A DNA stretch of 64,000 nucleotides. Source: Nodosilinea sp. E11. GTDB taxonomy: Bacteria; Cyanobacteriota; Cyanobacteriia; Phormidesmidales; Phormidesmidaceae. The notes under the pieces were generated by a model. That model searched no databases. It was not told the DNA's origin and saw nothing but the letters and a program-made list of their open reading frames with translations. Positions within the stretch are counted from its first letter, which is position 1. Each line of letters begins with the position of its first letter. The position numbers were made by a program, and so were the translations under genes. Where the stretch lies: NCBI RefSeq assembly GCF_032813545.1, contig NZ_CP136520.1, positions 2,102,001 to 2,166,000 on the forward strand. The letters are read 5' to 3'. Below are positions 1-8,331 of the stretch, piece by piece.

Positions 1-7
1 GTAGACC

Positions 8-832
8 ATGAGGTATCGCGCCCTCTTAGTTGCGTTCTTGGCCATCTGCCTGAGTGTACTGACAGCCTGTAGCGAAGCGCCCAGTGCCACCAGTAGTGTG
101 CCTTTGACCTACGACCAGATTCGAAACACTGGTCTGGCCAACAAATGTCCCCAGCTTTCTGAAATGACTCGGGGCAGCATTGCCCTAGAAGATGGCAAGA
201 CCTATCAGCTGGTAGGTATGTGCATCGAACCTACGGCTTACTTCGTCAAAGAAGAAGCCTCTAAGCGCCAAGAGGCCAGCTATGTGCCTGGTAAGGTGCT
301 AACCCGTTACACCTCCAGCCTAGATCAGGTGCGCGGCGACTTGTCCCTCAACTCCGATGGTAGCCTGCTCTTCTCTGAGACCGGCGGCATGGATTTTCAG
401 GCTATCACCGTACAGCTGCCCGGTGGCCAGCAGGAGCCTTTCCTGTTTACGGTCAAGGGCTTGCAGGCGACTTCTCAGCCAGGGCAAAACGCTCTGACCA
501 CCTCCACCGACTTTGAGGGAGACTACAAGGTACCGTCCTACCGGACCTCTAACTTCCTTGACCCCAAAGGTCGCGGTTTGGCCACCGGCTACGATACGGC
601 TGTGGCTCTGCCCGGCAGTGGCGATAGCGAAGAGTACGCCAAGGAAAACATGAAAGCGTTTGACATTGGCCAAGGCCATATCTCGTTGCGCGTGTCTAAA
701 ATCGATGGCGTTACCGGTGAGATTGGCGGCACCTTTGAAGCTGAGCAGCCTTCTGACACCGACATGGGTACTGCTGAGCCAGTCGATATCAAGGTGCAGG
801 GCGTGTTCTACGCTCGCCTTGAAGAAGCCTAA
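8..832 (+). CDS. psbO: Photosystem II manganese-stabilizing protein PsbO
   Basis: PsbO is the extrinsic lumenal subunit that stabilises the Mn4CaO5 cluster of the oxygen-evolving complex. The 274-residue product matches the family in length and along its whole sequence: an LTYDQIRNTGLANKCP block, the conserved Cys pair (C47 and C72 of the precursor), RGSIAL, SSLDQVRGDL, TSTDFEGDYKVPSYR, FLDPKGRGLATGYD and a C-terminal EQPSDTDMG...GVFYARLEE. The N terminus is a signal peptide ending in LTAC, which reads as a lipobox (C21), so the mature protein may be lipid-anchored. An intrinsic terminator follows at 873-901, so the gene appears to end its own transcript. Its promoter lies outside the window. 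Confidence 0.97.
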   Translation: MRYRALLVAFLAICLSVLTACSEAPSATSSVPLTYDQIRNTGLANKCPQLSEMTRGSIALEDGKTYQLVGMCIEPTAYFVKEEASKRQEASYVPGKVLTRYTSSLDQVRGDLSLNSDGSLLFSETGGMDFQAITVQLPGGQQEPFLFTVKGLQATSQPGQNALTTSTDFEGDYKVPSYRTSNFLDPKGRGLATGYDTAVALPGSGDSEEYAKENMKAFDIGQGHISLRVSKIDGVTGEIGGTFEAEQPSDTDMGTAEPVDIKVQGVFYARLEEA

Positions 833-872
833 GATCGGCTTTGATCTGTCCCCTTAATTGGGTTGAACCCTA

Positions 873-901
873 GGAAGGAGCATGGCTCCTTCCTTTTTTT
901 A
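873..901 (+). terminator. Intrinsic terminator of psbO
   Basis: A perfect 9-bp stem GGAAGGAGC / GCTCCTTCC with an ATG triloop is followed directly by a run of eight T residues. It begins about 40 bases after the psbO stop codon, as expected for Rho-independent termination. Confidence 0.9.
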
Positions 902-955
902 TGTTCATTGGTTTATAGCTGTCGCGCCATAGCTACCCCTGGGCTGGTGGTGTTT

Positions 956-1061
956 ATACTGAATCCTGAACGAATACCCCCGATTTGTAGGGGCGTAGCA
1001 TGCTACGCCCCTACGGGGTTCCTGGATTATGAATCGGGGTTGTCTGACTTGGATTTGGTAT
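956..1061. repeat. MITE-like palindromic repeat, copy 1 (TIR ATACTGAATCC / GGATTTGGTAT)
   Basis: The element is bounded by ATACTGAATCC and GGATTTGGTAT, which are imperfect inverted repeats of each other. It contains a perfect 28-bp palindrome at 987-1014 (GTAGGGGCGTAGC and its complement), then CGGGGTTCCTG. The same arrangement recurs at 54700-54840, and a more diverged version lies at 11903-12032. It has no coding capacity. It is probably a non-autonomous transposon-derived repeat; the ends are compatible with TA target duplication, but this is not proven. Confidence 0.7.
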
Positions 1062-1091
1062 TAGATCGGTTTAAGCCGCAAACTTTGGCCT

Positions 1092-1802
1092 TCACTCCCC
1101 CGCTTCCAACAGACCCACCTGAGCCAGATTGCCGCCTTCATCAAGGGTCACCACGACGGCTTGCCCAGAGCCCGGTACTACACCCGTCAAGGCAGTGATG
1201 TTGACCTGGTGAGTCACCATGACGATTACCCCTCGGTTGGGTTGACGGCGCAGGTAGTCTTGTACCTGGGCGGTCTGCTGGGCTTCGGTGCCGCGATCGC
1301 GAAAAAACGAGTCGATGGGCGCAAAGGGTTCTACTGGCCCTAGATCCATGAGTCTGGCCGTGTCTAGCGATCGACACCAGCTGCTAGACAGCACCTGCAC
1401 AACTGAAATTTGTCGCTGGCGAAAGGCGGCCCCAATGCGGCGGGCCTGGTCTTGCCCCGCCGCCGATAGATTGCGCTGGGTGGCACAGTCACCGAGACGA
1501 AAACCCACCGGATCGCCCGTGCCAGGAGCGATCGCGTGGCGCAGTAGCACGACGTAGAGTTGCTCATCGGCCTGCTGTAGATGCTCCCAAACTGTAACGG
1601 GCTCGGGCCGAGGTATCTGCGGCGGCAAGGCCAGGTCTTGGGGGGTTACCTGGCTCAGCCCAGCCACTGTCAGGCCCGGCTCTAGGGGACTCAGGGCTCT
1701 AGTGGCTAAGTCAGGTTGACAGCCTCCTAGACTTAGCGCTAGCAGCCCTATTCCCCATACCCATTGCCGGGCCAGCGGCAGATGTTTTAAAGCCCTGAGC
1801 AT
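1092..1802 (-). CDS. Histidine phosphatase family lipoprotein
   Basis: This is a member of the phosphoglycerate-mutase-like histidine phosphatase superfamily. The signature LLRHA (R88-H89-A90, in place of the usual RHG) contains the His that becomes phosphorylated. LSSSWCRSLDTARLM provides the second Arg region, and VMVTHQVNI near residue 198 the second catalytic His. The N terminus is a signal peptide ending in SLGGC (C28), a lipobox, so the enzyme should sit on the outer face of the cytoplasmic membrane. The substrate cannot be read from the sequence. The gene is divergent from the secreted protein at 1917, and its 3' end faces the repeat at 956-1061. Confidence 0.85.
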   Translation of the reverse strand: MLRALKHLPLARQWVWGIGLLALSLGGCQPDLATRALSPLEPGLTVAGLSQVTPQDLALPPQIPRPEPVTVWEHLQQADEQLYVVLLRHAIAPGTGDPVGFRLGDCATQRNLSAAGQDQARRIGAAFRQRQISVVQVLSSSWCRSLDTARLMDLGPVEPFAPIDSFFRDRGTEAQQTAQVQDYLRRQPNRGVIVMVTHQVNITALTGVVPGSGQAVVVTLDEGGNLAQVGLLEAGE

Positions 1803-1916
1803 TGCGTTAAGGCTGACTTGGGCATAAACCTGATCTAGATCACAGCTTCACCTTACCAACGTCACCCTGGCCTTAGGTAGCCATCACCACGCGCATCATT
1901 CCTTCGGGGGATATTA

Positions 1917-2441
1917 ATGAGGTCGCGTGAAATCCCTGCCATGGCCAACTCTCTCCCTATTTCTGCCTCGATCGCAGCACCGGCCTCCTGGGGCAATCGC
2001 ATTCAGACCGGTCTTCGCAGATTGGCGACGGCAACGGCGGCGGTGATCGCGTTGTCTGCCCTGGCTAGCCAGGGGGCGGTGGGTAGCACTCCAGCGTTGC
2101 CCGATGGCACCTACCTCTACGGTGAGTCGCCCGAGGCCAACACCATTGGCGCAGTTTACTTTGTGTTTGAAGCCAGGGAAGGTCGCTTGAGCGGAGCGGT
2201 ATATCAGCCCGCTTCTTCCTTTGATTGCGTGCGCGGCACCATGGCCCATGGTGCCCTCGATTTGGTGATCACCGACGCCTACGACCAGAGCGAAACGCCC
2301 TACTCGGTGGCAGTGGTGAGAGACGCGACCGTAGCCAGCGCGACGGGGGGAGCCGGACCCGCCCAGCTGGAGGGCATGTATGCGATCGCGACCATCTCTG
2401 AGCTAGACCAACAATTGCTGGCCGCCTGCACCCAGCGCTAG
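1917..2441 (+). CDS. Hypothetical secreted protein
   Basis: A 174-residue protein of unknown function. An N-terminal basic stretch and hydrophobic segment (around residues 35-55, ending GAVGS) suggest export. The mature part starts with LPDGTYLYGESPEA and continues with alternating beta-like segments (AVYFVFEAREGRLSGAVYQP, SFDCVRGTM) with two Cys, one near the middle and one at the C terminus. The ATG at 1917 is chosen because GGGGGA lies about six bases upstream; the in-frame ATG at 1941 lacks a nearby ribosome-binding site. I recognise no domain beyond a general cyanobacterial hypothetical. Confidence 0.65.
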   Translation: MRSREIPAMANSLPISASIAAPASWGNRIQTGLRRLATATAAVIALSALASQGAVGSTPALPDGTYLYGESPEANTIGAVYFVFEAREGRLSGAVYQPASSFDCVRGTMAHGALDLVITDAYDQSETPYSVAVVRDATVASATGGAGPAQLEGMYAIATISELDQQLLAACTQR

Positions 2442-2549
2442 GCTAAGGGCTAGCTTGTAGAATCAGGTCAGGAATAGGCAAGCGGTCAAAGCTGAGCACC
2501 AGTTTTTGCGATCGCAGGCATTCTTAACCGACGCCTAGGGGATAAACCA

Positions 2550-3185
2550 ATGGTTCAGGCGCTATCTCAGCCGTACATGAGCTTTCAGGAGTTTTTGACC
2601 TGGCTGCCAGAAACCGGGCGCTACGAGCTGCACGATGGAGTTGTGGCAGAAATGCAGCCAACCGGGGCACATGTTCGCGAAGCGTCTCCGCAGGAGAAAC
2701 AGGTGGTAGGACTCTTGAACCGCAAGTTTAATGTTCTCCTAGACCAAGAAAACCTTGACTATTTCATCCCCAACACGGTGCTGGTTCAGCCCTTAGGGTA
2801 CCAAAGCGGCTATAAACCGGATGTGCTGCTGGTGGATACCGCCGCCCTGGCCCAAGAACCACTTTGGAAACGAGAATCGGTGATTACCTCAGCCAGTTCG
2901 ATCAAGCTTTTAGTGGAAGTTGTCTCCACCAACTGGCCCGATGACTACGCCCGCAAGTATGAAGACTACGAGGCCATGGGCATCTGCGAATATTGGATTG
3001 TAGACCACCTGGGCCTGGGCGGGCGACGTTATATCGGCAATCCTAAGCAGCCGACGATTACCATTTGCCACTGGGTTAATGGCGTCTACGAAACCCAGCT
3101 TTTTCGGCAAGGAGACAATCTAGTTTTGCCAGGGTTTCCCAACTTGCGGCTGACGACCGATCAGGTTTTTGCGGCTGGGCAGTAA
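2550..3185 (+). CDS. Uma2 family (DUF820) PD-(D/E)XK-like protein
   Basis: This belongs to the Uma2/DUF820 family, a restriction-endonuclease-like fold that is greatly expanded in cyanobacteria and mostly uncharacterised. Family landmarks include the N-terminal FLTWLPETGRYELHDGVVAEM, YKPDVLLVD (catalytic Asp), LLVEVVS (E-x-V core strand) and YEAMGICEYWIVD. The length of 211 residues is normal. The start ATG follows GGGGATAAACC. It is transcribed alone, and its biological role (DNA cleavage, mobile-element association) is not established here. Confidence 0.85.
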   Translation: MVQALSQPYMSFQEFLTWLPETGRYELHDGVVAEMQPTGAHVREASPQEKQVVGLLNRKFNVLLDQENLDYFIPNTVLVQPLGYQSGYKPDVLLVDTAALAQEPLWKRESVITSASSIKLLVEVVSTNWPDDYARKYEDYEAMGICEYWIVDHLGLGGRRYIGNPKQPTITICHWVNGVYETQLFRQGDNLVLPGFPNLRLTTDQVFAAGQ

Positions 3186-3377
3186 TTACAGGACTTCCTC
3201 GCTAGAAAAGCCGCTGCGATCGCCATGGTATAGCCATAGTCACTTGGGTTAGGACATCCAGAAACCCTAGAAACGTTCGAACGTTCAAACGTTCTTAAGA
3301 GAAATGTCTTAACCGGACTGGCTACGGCTATATTAGCCGGGTTAAAGGCATAACCCCACTTTAAAGAATCCCAAACA

Positions 3378-3411
3378 CAAAGGGCGGCGAGGAAATCCTC
3401 GCCGCCCTTTG
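3378..3411 (-). terminator. Terminator of the rbcL-rbcX-rbcS operon
   Basis: A perfect 15-bp stem (CAAAGGGCGGCGAGG and its complement) with an AAAT loop lies 30 bases beyond the rbcS stop codon. The downstream minus-strand sequence is TGTTTGGGA, a weak U-tract, so the hairpin may also protect the 3' end. Between it and the Uma2 gene lie three AACGTTC units (3272-3294). Confidence 0.8.
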
Positions 3412-3441
3412 GCTCGTTGTCTAACCCTTTAGAGGCAAGAC

Positions 3442-3789
3442 TTAGTAGCGGTAGCCGCTGCTGGTAGCGCCGGGCTTGTGCACGATAAAGCTAGCGATCT
3501 GGCACTGCTTGACGTTGTCAAAGCCCACTACGCGAATGTAGCAGTTGGAGTACTCAGAGCGGCAGGCCTGCACCTCAGCCAGCACCTCTTGAGTTGAGGT
3601 GGCGTTGAATAGAGGCAGCTTCCACATGGTCCAGTAGTAGGTCTCGGGGTTCGACTCTTCGTCAAACTCAACGGCAGGGAAATAGCCCTGTTTGAGAATG
3701 TAGGCGATTTGCCGCTCGATCTGAGCATCGCTCAGGGGGGGCAGGTAGGACATCGTTTCAAAACGACGCTCTTTAGGCAGAGTTTTCAT
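3442..3789 (-). CDS. rbcS: Ribulose bisphosphate carboxylase small subunit
   Basis: This is the small subunit of form I rubisco, packing with eight large subunits in the carboxysome. The 115-residue product shows the family pattern: [45 protein letters not shown] core ([15 protein letters not shown]), [10 protein letters not shown] and [23 protein letters not shown]. The start ATG is preceded by GAGGAAC. It is the last gene of the minus-strand operon rbcL-rbcX-rbcS and is followed by a strong hairpin terminator. Confidence 0.98.
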   Translation of the reverse strand: MKTLPKERRFETMSYLPPLSDAQIERQIAYILKQGYFPAVEFDEESNPETYYWTMWKLPLFNATSTQEVLAEVQACRSEYSNCYIRVVGFDNVKQCQIASFIVHKPGATSSGYRY

Positions 3790-3872
3790 AGTTCCTCGCT
3801 GGGTTAACTAATCTAGATCGGCAAAAGCCGTGAACAAAACAAATGCGCTACGACAGGTTGGTGCTGGTGGGC

Positions 3873-4301
3873 CTACTCCGGGGAGTTGTCAGCGTCAGCA
3901 GTAGATTCTCGCGGAACGTCAGCTTCTACAGACAGTTCAGCCTCTACAGCGTGTTCAGCATCTCCCAACTGAGTAATGTGCTCCAGGTGTTGGCGGCGGT
4001 GTTCCATATTGGCCTGCTGGATACTGGTGACCACCATCTCAGGCAAAAATTCGCAGATACCCTCTGCAATATGCTGCCGGACAGTCATCACTCGAATGGC
4101 CAGGTCTGGGCTTTCGGCGAGTAGAGCACTCAGGTAGGCTTCGCCATCCTGAAGCGCTTCTTTCGTCGAAAACCCATTGAGCCAGTAGGCGCGGGCAGGG
4201 TTGGTTTCCTTTAGCTGATTCAGCACCGTTTTCACGGCCTGAAACGTCAGGTAGCTAGTGAGCACCTTGGCGGTGTCTTTAGCCGATTGCTTAAGGTCCA
4301 T
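3873..4301 (-). CDS. rbcX: RuBisCO assembly chaperone RbcX
   Basis: RbcX is the homodimeric chaperone that binds the C-terminal tail of newly folded RbcL and stabilises the L2 dimer before L8S8 assembly. The 142-residue product has the alpha-helical family core (KDTAKVLTSYLTFQAVKTVLNQLKETNPARAYWLNGFS, DGEAYLSALLAESPDLAIRVMTVRQHIAEGICEFLPEMV) followed by a variable acidic C-terminal tail of about 40 residues. Its position between rbcL and rbcS is the classic order in many filamentous cyanobacteria. Confidence 0.96.
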   Translation of the reverse strand: MDLKQSAKDTAKVLTSYLTFQAVKTVLNQLKETNPARAYWLNGFSTKEALQDGEAYLSALLAESPDLAIRVMTVRQHIAEGICEFLPEMVVTSIQQANMEHRRQHLEHITQLGDAEHAVEAELSVEADVPRESTADADNSPE

Positions 4302-4492
4302 CGGTGTCTCTTGAACGGTTGATGTAGACCCCGCCAGCGGGCGGTTGGTAGCCCTGATCTAAGCCCGAATGGTTTTAAGATTCGGTAACTTGTGCAGCAT
4401 TCCCAAGAATTTTCGAGAACCTGCGGATCGCCGGACTACTCAACTCGCCCTACGCCGCCCTAAAGCAGGTACCGCAGTACCTAGCCGTCGTT

Positions 4493-5923
4493 TTAGATGG
4501 TGTCGACGGTGTCGAACTCGAACTTGATTTCCTTCCACAGTTCGCAGGCAGCAGCCAGTTCGGGCGACCACTTGCAAGCTTCGCGGATGATGTCGCCACC
4601 TTCACGGGCCAGGTCACGGCCTTCGTTACGGGCCTGAACGCAAGCTTCGAGAGCCACGCGGTTAGCGGCGGCACCCGGCGCGTTACCCCAGGGGTGACCC
4701 AGAGTACCACCACCAAACTGAAGCACAGAGTCGTCGCCGAAGATTTCGACCAGTGCGGGCATGTGCCACACGTGGATACCACCGGAGGCTACGGCCATGA
4801 CGCCGCCCATGGAGGCCCAATCTTGGGTGAAGTAGATACCGCGAGACTTGTCTTGCTCGATGTAGTTTTCGCGCAGCAGGTCAACAAAGCCCAGAGTACC
4901 GGCGCGATCGCCTTCCAGTTTGCCCACAACGGTACCGGTGTGGATGTGGTCACCACCAGACATGCGCAGGCACTTGGCCAGCACGCGGAAGTGGATACCG
5001 TGGTTTTTCTGACGGTCGATCACCGCGTGCATGGCGCGGTGAATGTGCAGCAGCACACCGTTGTCGCGGCACCAGTGAGCCAAGCTGGTGTTGGCGGTAA
5101 AGCCCCCAGTCAAGAAGTCGTGCATGATGATGGGCATGCCCAGCTCTTTGGCGTACTCAGCCCGCTTGATCATCTCTTCGCAGGTGGCGGCGGTGACGTT
5201 CAGGTAGTGACCCTTGATCTCGCCGGTTTCAGCCTGAGACTTGTGGATAGCGTCGGCGACAAACAGGAAGCGATCGCGCCAGCGCTGGAAGGGCTGAGAG
5301 TTGATGTTCTCGTCGTCTTTGGTGAAGTCGAGACCACCGCGCAGGCACTCGTACACGGCGCGGCCGTAGTTCTTCGCCGACAGACCGAGCTTGGGCTTAA
5401 TGGTACAGCCCAGCAGGGGACGACCGTACTTGTTAAGGCGATCGCGCTCAACCTGGATACCGTGGGGAGGACCTTGGAAGGTCTTAAGGTAGGCCACGGG
5501 AATGCGCAGGTCTTCGAGACGCAGGGCACGCAGCGCCTTGAAACCAAACACGTTGCCCACCAAGGAGGTCAGCAGGTTGGTCACGGAGCCTTCCTCGAAC
5601 AGGTCGAGGGGATAGGCCACATAGCAGATGTACTGGTTATCTTCGCCGGGTACGGGCTCGATGTCGTAGCAACGACCCTTGTACCGGTCCATGTCGGTCA
5701 AGAGGTCGGTCCACACCGTGGTCCAGGTACCGGTAGACGATTCAGCGGCCACAGCAGCGGCGCACTCTTCGGGCGGCACACCAGGCTGAGGGGTCATCCG
5801 GAACGCGGCCAGAATGTCCGTATCTTTAGGTGTGTAGTCCGGAGTGTAATAGGTCAGTTTGTAGTCCTTAACCCCGGCGCTATATCCAGCTTTTGATTGA
5901 GTCGTTGTCTGAGAGTAAGACAT
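4493..5923 (-). CDS. rbcL: Ribulose bisphosphate carboxylase large subunit (form IB)
   Basis: This is the catalytic large subunit that fixes CO2 onto ribulose 1,5-bisphosphate. The product of 476 residues has the hallmark [11 protein letters not shown] motif with the lysine that is carbamylated, the [20 protein letters not shown] terminus, the loop 6 region ([18 protein letters not shown]) and [14 protein letters not shown]. The start is the ATG at 5923 because GGAAAGGGAGAT precedes it at ideal distance; the reading frame stays open further upstream, but that extension has no family counterpart. It is the first gene of the rbcL-rbcX-rbcS operon, with a long upstream region of about 450 bases. 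Confidence 0.99.
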   Translation of the reverse strand: MSYSQTTTQSKAGYSAGVKDYKLTYYTPDYTPKDTDILAAFRMTPQPGVPPEECAAAVAAESSTGTWTTVWTDLLTDMDRYKGRCYDIEPVPGEDNQYICYVAYPLDLFEEGSVTNLLTSLVGNVFGFKALRALRLEDLRIPVAYLKTFQGPPHGIQVERDRLNKYGRPLLGCTIKPKLGLSAKNYGRAVYECLRGGLDFTKDDENINSQPFQRWRDRFLFVADAIHKSQAETGEIKGHYLNVTAATCEEMIKRAEYAKELGMPIIMHDFLTGGFTANTSLAHWCRDNGVLLHIHRAMHAVIDRQKNHGIHFRVLAKCLRMSGGDHIHTGTVVGKLEGDRAGTLGFVDLLRENYIEQDKSRGIYFTQDWASMGGVMAVASGGIHVWHMPALVEIFGDDSVLQFGGGTLGHPWGNAPGAAANRVALEACVQARNEGRDLAREGGDIIREACKWSPELAAACELWKEIKFEFDTVDTI

Positions 5924-6418
5924 ATCTCCCTTTCCTGTGAATCTAAGAAATCCCTCAAGCGAACCCCTGCTAGCCCAGCCACACACAAATAAGCTTCCTT
6001 AACTTAGGAAGCCCTTGTCCAGCCCAAGCCCCGGTCAGTCCACGCCAATTTGAGACGATAGAAAATACCCAAGCAACCCTCAAAACAGCCCTAAAATGGC
6101 CACTTTGACAGCGCTTTAGGTATCCTTCATTACCTTATGCTTTAGCATACTATCAGCGATTGGATAAGTTTAGTTTTGGAAGATCTGTATATATTCATAA
6201 CTTAAGATTATGAATCAAGATGAATCAAGGTGTGGGTTTCTCAAGTTCCTTGAAGCCAGCCGTGTTATAGGCCCAAGGAATGCAGGGCAACAAATTCTAT
6301 CTGAAGGCTCCGCCCGCTGGAATTGTCGATATACTGTAACGCTTGAGATGCCCTAAAGCCTTGAAGGGCAAACTATTTGGGCTATTGCCCACCATCGCCA
6401 CCCGTGGGGAGAGATGTA
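5924..6418 (-). other. rbcL promoter and 5' untranslated region
   Basis: No gene was found in this 495-base stretch. On the rbcL side there is a small hairpin (GCTTCCT at 5993-5999 pairing with AGGAAGC at 6006-6012). Farther out lie two AT-rich inverted repeats: TATGC-TTTA-GCATA (6136-6149) and ATTCATAA-N7-TTATGAAT (6193-6215). The A+T-rich block 6110-6240 stands out from its GC-richer neighbours and is the likely rbc promoter and regulator-binding zone. Confidence 0.6.
6193..6215 (-). promoter_or_regulatory. Candidate LysR-type regulator site upstream of rbcL
   Basis: A perfect 8-bp inverted repeat ATTCATAA-N7-TTATGAAT fits the spaced T-N11-A dyad shape bound by LysR-type regulators. RbcR/CmpR-family proteins are known to control carbon-fixation genes in cyanobacteria. 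It sits about 270 bases upstream of the rbcL start. The assignment to a specific regulator is inference. Confidence 0.4.
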
Positions 6419-7435
6419 ATGTTTAGCCTGCTCGTTCTATCGTCGCTCATGTTTTCATCGGGTGGGCTTTACCCTCTACCCCTGTCCTCGACCCTTTCTG
6501 CGGCGGACGTTGCGGCTGCGCCTACCCTGGCCCAGGCACCCGTTACTAACGACTACCGCGTCACCGCCCTACAACCCGACTTTACCGGCGACCTTTGGGT
6601 CGGTTCCTGGGCTGGTCTGTCGCGCATCAATCCTGAAACAGGGCGAATCTTACAGCGGGTCAGCCTGCCGAGCCGTACCCTTGAAGCCCTGGCCCAAGAC
6701 CGAGTCGGGCGCATTTGGGTGGGCACCTTTGACGGTCTGGTGCGGGTTGACCCACGCACCAACGTGATTACGGCTCAGAATTTTCAGCTGCCCTCCAACC
6801 GGGTGCTGTCTCTCCTCATCGATAGTCGTGGCTTTCTGTGGACCGGCACCGATCGCGGTTTAGTCATGATCAGCCCCGATCGCGGTCTGCTGATGACCAC
6901 CGTGCAACGGCTGCCCGGCGTCAGTGCCAACGCCCTAGCCCTCGACGGCAACAATCATCTCTGGGTCGGTACCCTCAATGGCCTAGTGCAGATCAATACC
7001 GCCAGCGCCTTCCCCATCCGCGAAGTCAGCAACTTGCCGGGGGGCGCGGTGCAGTCTCTCACCCTAGGCCCGCGCGGCAATCTTTGGGTTGGCACCGCCA
7101 GCGGCCTGCTGGTGGTAGACCCCGTGCGGGCCGAGCTAGTGCGATCGGTCGGCACCATGCGGGGCAGAAGCATTCAGACCACCGAATTTGATCGGGCTGG
7201 CAACCTCTGGGTGGGAACCACCACCGGCCTGTTTAAGATCAAACCCGACAGCGGCGAACTGCTCGGTCAAGTGCCAACCCTGCCCTCCAGCCGAATTTTG
7301 TCGCTTTCCCCTAACACTGGCAATAAGATCTGGGCTGGCACCAGTGAAGGCCTGGGCTGGGTTAGCCTGACCACTGGCGAAGGCAACCCCCATTGGGGGC
7401 TAGTCAGCCCTGTGGTGCTAGAGGCACGGCAGTAA
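6419..7435 (+). CDS. Secreted seven-bladed beta-propeller protein (two-component-regulator propeller type)
   Basis: The protein has a signal peptide (about 39 residues, ending APTLAQA) and then seven repeats of about 42 residues. Each repeat carries the Y/L-W-x-G-T/S signature: LWVGS, IWVGT, LWTGT, LWVGT, LWVGT, LWVGT and IWAGT, followed by GL and a hydrophobic strand. This is the Reg_prop-type propeller that forms the sensor part of many hybrid kinases, here as a stand-alone exported protein with no kinase domain. The start at 6419 is preferred because GGGGAGAG lies six bases upstream; an in-frame ATG at 6377 would spoil the signal peptide. The function is probably ligand or protein binding in the periplasm; the ligand is unknown. 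Confidence 0.8.
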   Translation: MFSLLVLSSLMFSSGGLYPLPLSSTLSAADVAAAPTLAQAPVTNDYRVTALQPDFTGDLWVGSWAGLSRINPETGRILQRVSLPSRTLEALAQDRVGRIWVGTFDGLVRVDPRTNVITAQNFQLPSNRVLSLLIDSRGFLWTGTDRGLVMISPDRGLLMTTVQRLPGVSANALALDGNNHLWVGTLNGLVQINTASAFPIREVSNLPGGAVQSLTLGPRGNLWVGTASGLLVVDPVRAELVRSVGTMRGRSIQTTEFDRAGNLWVGTTTGLFKIKPDSGELLGQVPTLPSSRILSLSPNTGNKIWAGTSEGLGWVSLTTGEGNPHWGLVSPVVLEARQ

Positions 7436-7662
7436 ACAAACTGTAAATTTTGGATACAGCTATCCTAGGGTGGCGTGATTGATGAGGAATGTCACCGAAT
7501 CAAGGCTGGTGAGCAGTGCCCACCCGACGGCAGACCAATGCTTTCGGCGATTTCAAGGGTTGGCTCTAGTTCATTTCAGCGACATTCGCCTTCAGATGAT
7601 TTCGGTTTTGAGCCTAGGACTCGACAGTCCTAGACTCAAAGCCAAGAGGAGGAATTGCCCCC

Positions 7663-8199
7663 CTAAATCCTGGTTTCCAAGTACTGACCAATCATGATCT
7701 CTTCTCCAGCGCGAGAGATGACGGTCTGACGGGTGCGGTAGCGCTGGCCAATCAGCCGCAGTTCTTCTTCGAAGCTGGAGTCGTTGTACTGGGTTTTGAG
7801 CACCAGAGTTCGGTTGTCATTGAAGTGATATTGGGCTGTGACCGGCTTAGGAGTGGCAAATCCGCGATCGCGATAGAGCGTCGTTCCCCGCACCCCAAAA
7901 ATAGTGCTGCCCACCACTGGCTTCTTGCCAGTGCCCACATAGTCACTTTCCCAGGCGACTGTAGTGCCACAGACTAACGGCTTTGAGGGATCTAGCTGGT
8001 GCAACTCAGCCAGCTCTAGCAGCGGGTCTGCACCCGCAGGCAAAAACTCGATAGTAATTCGGCTAACAACATTCTGAGTTTCGCCACTTTTAAGGGTGTA
8101 GTAGCGACGCTCCGATCGCCAGTCTCCAGCAGTTTCTTGAAAAAAAGCCTGCACGAGGGGCTCAGCCAAAATGCGGGCGGTGTCAGCGGAGAAGGGCAT
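7663..8199 (-). CDS. Phycobiliprotein lyase, CpcS/CpeS family (CpcU-like)
   Basis: Members of this lipocalin-fold family attach phycocyanobilin to Cys-84-type sites of phycobiliproteins, sometimes as heterodimers. Landmarks are the helix FFQETAGDWRSERRYYTLKSGETQNVVS, the beta strands VCGTTVAWESDYVG and GSTIFGVRGTTLYRDRGFA, and the C-terminal RLIGQRYRTRQTVISRAGEEIMIGQYLETRI. The ATG at 8199 is used; an upstream TTG adds two residues. The length of 178 residues is typical. It is divergent from a second lyase-family gene at 8332, suggesting a shared control region. Confidence 0.85.
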   Translation of the reverse strand: MPFSADTARILAEPLVQAFFQETAGDWRSERRYYTLKSGETQNVVSRITIEFLPAGADPLLELAELHQLDPSKPLVCGTTVAWESDYVGTGKKPVVGSTIFGVRGTTLYRDRGFATPKPVTAQYHFNDNRTLVLKTQYNDSSFEEELRLIGQRYRTRQTVISRAGEEIMIGQYLETRI

Positions 8200-8331
8200 A
8201 GTCAACCATCCAAACGAACGGGCACGTAGCGAAATTAGTCAATCCACAGGGCAGGATTGTTGCATTTCTTAACTCAAGCATTTTTATCATAGTGGGCAGG
8301 TCTGCGACCGGCAATAACCCAAAGGAGGCAT

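Noticed and set aside
863..1198. Possible + strand gene after psbO
   Set aside because: The frame runs through the psbO terminator, the palindromic repeat and the antisense of the phosphatase gene, with no protein-like pattern.
4694..5896. 400-residue open frame on the + strand opposite rbcL
   Set aside because: It is the antisense shadow of rbcL: codon bias of the real gene keeps the opposite frame open. Its translation has no recognisable domain.
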